Positions 63,328 through 64,000 of a DNA stretch of 64,000 bases are shown one piece after another. The notes beneath the pieces are model-generated. The model was not told the DNA's origin. It saw only the letters and a list, made by a program, of their open reading frames with translations, and did not search any database. The position numbers and the translations under genes are program-made. This DNA comes from Nocardioides sp. (GTDB lineage: Bacteria; Actinomycetota; Actinomycetes; Propionibacteriales; Nocardioidaceae): the NCBI RefSeq assembly GCF_030149505.1, contig NZ_JASBRN010000044.1, forward strand, positions 39,301 through 103,300, in the 5' to 3' direction. Within the stretch, counting starts at the first letter, position 1. Each line of letters begins with the position of its first letter.

Positions 63328-63643
63328 GCCGACCTCGGCCCACCTCGACCTCGACGCGGCTGACCGTCGCCTGTCCTGCGCGGTAGAAACGCCGTCGGAC
63401 CGCACCCTCGACCTCGACCTGGTCTCCCTCTCGCCACGCGCCCATGGTCCGCTGCAGCCGCGGCACCCACACGCTGCACTCGAGCACGTCGACGCTCTGC
63501 CTCGACACGTGCCCGGCCGGCCGACGCACGACCAACCGGAACAGCAGCACCACGTCCCCGCTCGGCAGCTCCTTCGCCGCAGGCGCCGACGACACCCGCC
63601 CGACCAGCCGTACCGCGTTGCAGTCCTCCACGTCCTGGGTCAC
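63302..63643 (-). CDS. OB-fold single-stranded DNA-binding-like protein
   Basis: A 113-residue protein: VTQDVEDCNAVRLVGRVSSAPAAKELPSGDVVLLFRLVVRRP followed by VDVLECSVWVPRLQRTMGAWREGDQVEVEGAVRRRFYRAG resembles the SSB OB-fold (LVGRV...ELPSG......VV and W..GD.VEVEG...RR). It lacks the acidic SSB tail, so it is an accessory SSB-like protein. The GTG at 63643 has GGAGGTGG before it. The 220-base region between it and the 5S gene shows no further gene. Confidence 0.78.
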   Translation of the reverse strand: MTQDVEDCNAVRLVGRVSSAPAAKELPSGDVVLLFRLVVRRPAGHVSRQSVDVLECSVWVPRLQRTMGAWREGDQVEVEGAVRRRFYRAGQATVSRVEVEVGRGRLRRRADVA

Positions 63644-63821
63644 TTCCGACCACCTCCTGCGACCAGCCTCGCCGCCGGCGACGGCGAGCGCAGGCGGTCG
63701 CGCTGCAGGTGTGCACGAGCGCGCGGGGCCCAGCCCTGTGGAGGCCCGGCGGGCCGGCACCGGCAGCGAGCCTGAGGCCGACCGTCCGGCCTCAGCTCGC
63801 CCACGCGCAGCCAGAAATGAC

Positions 63822-63853
63822 AGAAGCCCCACCTCGAAAGAGGTGGGGCTTCT
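63822..63853 (-). terminator. Terminator of the rRNA operon
   Basis: A perfect stem (AGAAGCCCCACCTC / GAGGTGGGGCTTCT) with a GAAA tetraloop lies directly after the 5S rRNA on the minus strand. TGTCATTTCT follows on that strand as a partial T-rich tract. This is a textbook rRNA terminator. Confidence 0.9.
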
Positions 63854-63863
63854 GCGAAAGTAT

Positions 63864-63980
63864 GTCCGGCGGCGTCCTACTCTCCCACGACCTCGCGATC
63901 GCAGTACCATCGGCGCTGAGAGGCTTAACTTCCGGGTTCGGGATGGGACCGGGTGTTTCCCTCTCGCTATGGCCGCCGTA
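63864..63980 (-). rRNA. rrf: 5S ribosomal RNA
   Basis: The minus strand reads TACGGCGGCCATAGCG at the 5' end, contains CCCATCCCGAACCCGGAAG and TTAAGCC, and ends GGGAGAGTAGGACGCCGCCG. The two ends pair (GGCGGC with GCCGCC). It is about 117 bases long. The 23S and 16S genes should lie just beyond the right edge of the window. Confidence 0.95.
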
Positions 63981-64000
63981 ACTCTAGCGACTCACCCACA

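Overview
The window is high-GC DNA with dense, overlapping operons, many GTG starts, an F420 biosynthesis/usage group and a tlyA-nadK-recN-pyrG-nudix-xerD ... parA-scpA-scpB-rluB-cmk-der backbone. That gene order is characteristic of Actinomycetota. The overall look (dispersed actinobacterial repeat, F420 enzymes, Mycobacterium-like core order) suggests a Nocardioides-like member of the Propionibacteriales, but the genus is inference from gene content only.

Region 1 (1-5.5 kb) is chromosome: the end of a membrane protein, a DUF1330 protein, an Old Yellow Enzyme-type oxidoreductase, a YwiC-like membrane protein and a LIP-family lipase.

Region 2 (5545-29766, about 24.2 kb) is an integrated mobile element. 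A 39-bp perfect direct repeat flanks it: the right copy is the 3' half of an intact tRNA-Pro(GGG), the left copy is the displaced 3' half. A tyrosine recombinase and an excisionase-like gene sit at the tRNA end, and an 18-bp palindromic repeat lies just inside each end. The cargo is catabolic. A minus-strand operon encodes a lactone hydrolase, a Baeyer-Villiger monooxygenase, an alcohol dehydrogenase and an aldehyde dehydrogenase (a ChnC-B-D-E set: cyclic ketone -> lactone -> hydroxyacid -> dicarboxylate). A plus-strand operon encodes acyl-CoA dehydrogenase, class III CoA-transferase, thiolase, enoyl-CoA hydratase, 3-hydroxyacyl-CoA dehydrogenase and a second alcohol dehydrogenase, which would take adipyl-CoA to acetyl-CoA plus succinyl-CoA. 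Between them is a polyester-storage cassette: a very small PhaE/PhaR-like protein, a class III-type PhaC, an acyl-CoA ligase, a PhaZ-type depolymerase, a phasin and an XRE regulator. Fis-, LysR- and TetR-type regulators are interleaved. The ketone operon and the PhaC operon share a 22-bp dyad placed at exactly the same distance from a putative -10 box, so ketone oxidation and polyester synthesis appear to be switched on together. This is the most interesting system in the window.

Region 3 (29.8-40.5 kb) is chromosome again: tRNA-Pro, a soluble chemoreceptor and PAS protein, then a long minus-strand housekeeping operon (der, acyltransferase, cmk, tyrA, aroH, rluB, scpB, scpA, a ribbon-helix-helix-like protein, an orphan ParA) and a GNAT protein.

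Region 4 (40.5-49.2 kb) is accessory chromosome: a teichoic-acid-type glycosyl/glycerophosphotransferase, a two-component system, an EthD protein, cofC, an F420-dependent PPOX-family enzyme, an acyl-CoA synthetase and two F420-dependent luciferase-like oxidoreductases.

Region 5 (49.3-64 kb) is core: a Ski2-like helicase, xerD (with a dispersed repeat inserted in frame), ald, a metallo-beta-lactamase-fold hydrolase, a nudix hydrolase, pyrG, recN, nadK, tlyA, a HAD phosphatase, a DUF1015 protein, an OB-fold protein, and the 5S rRNA with its terminator at the 3' end of an rRNA operon that continues beyond the window.
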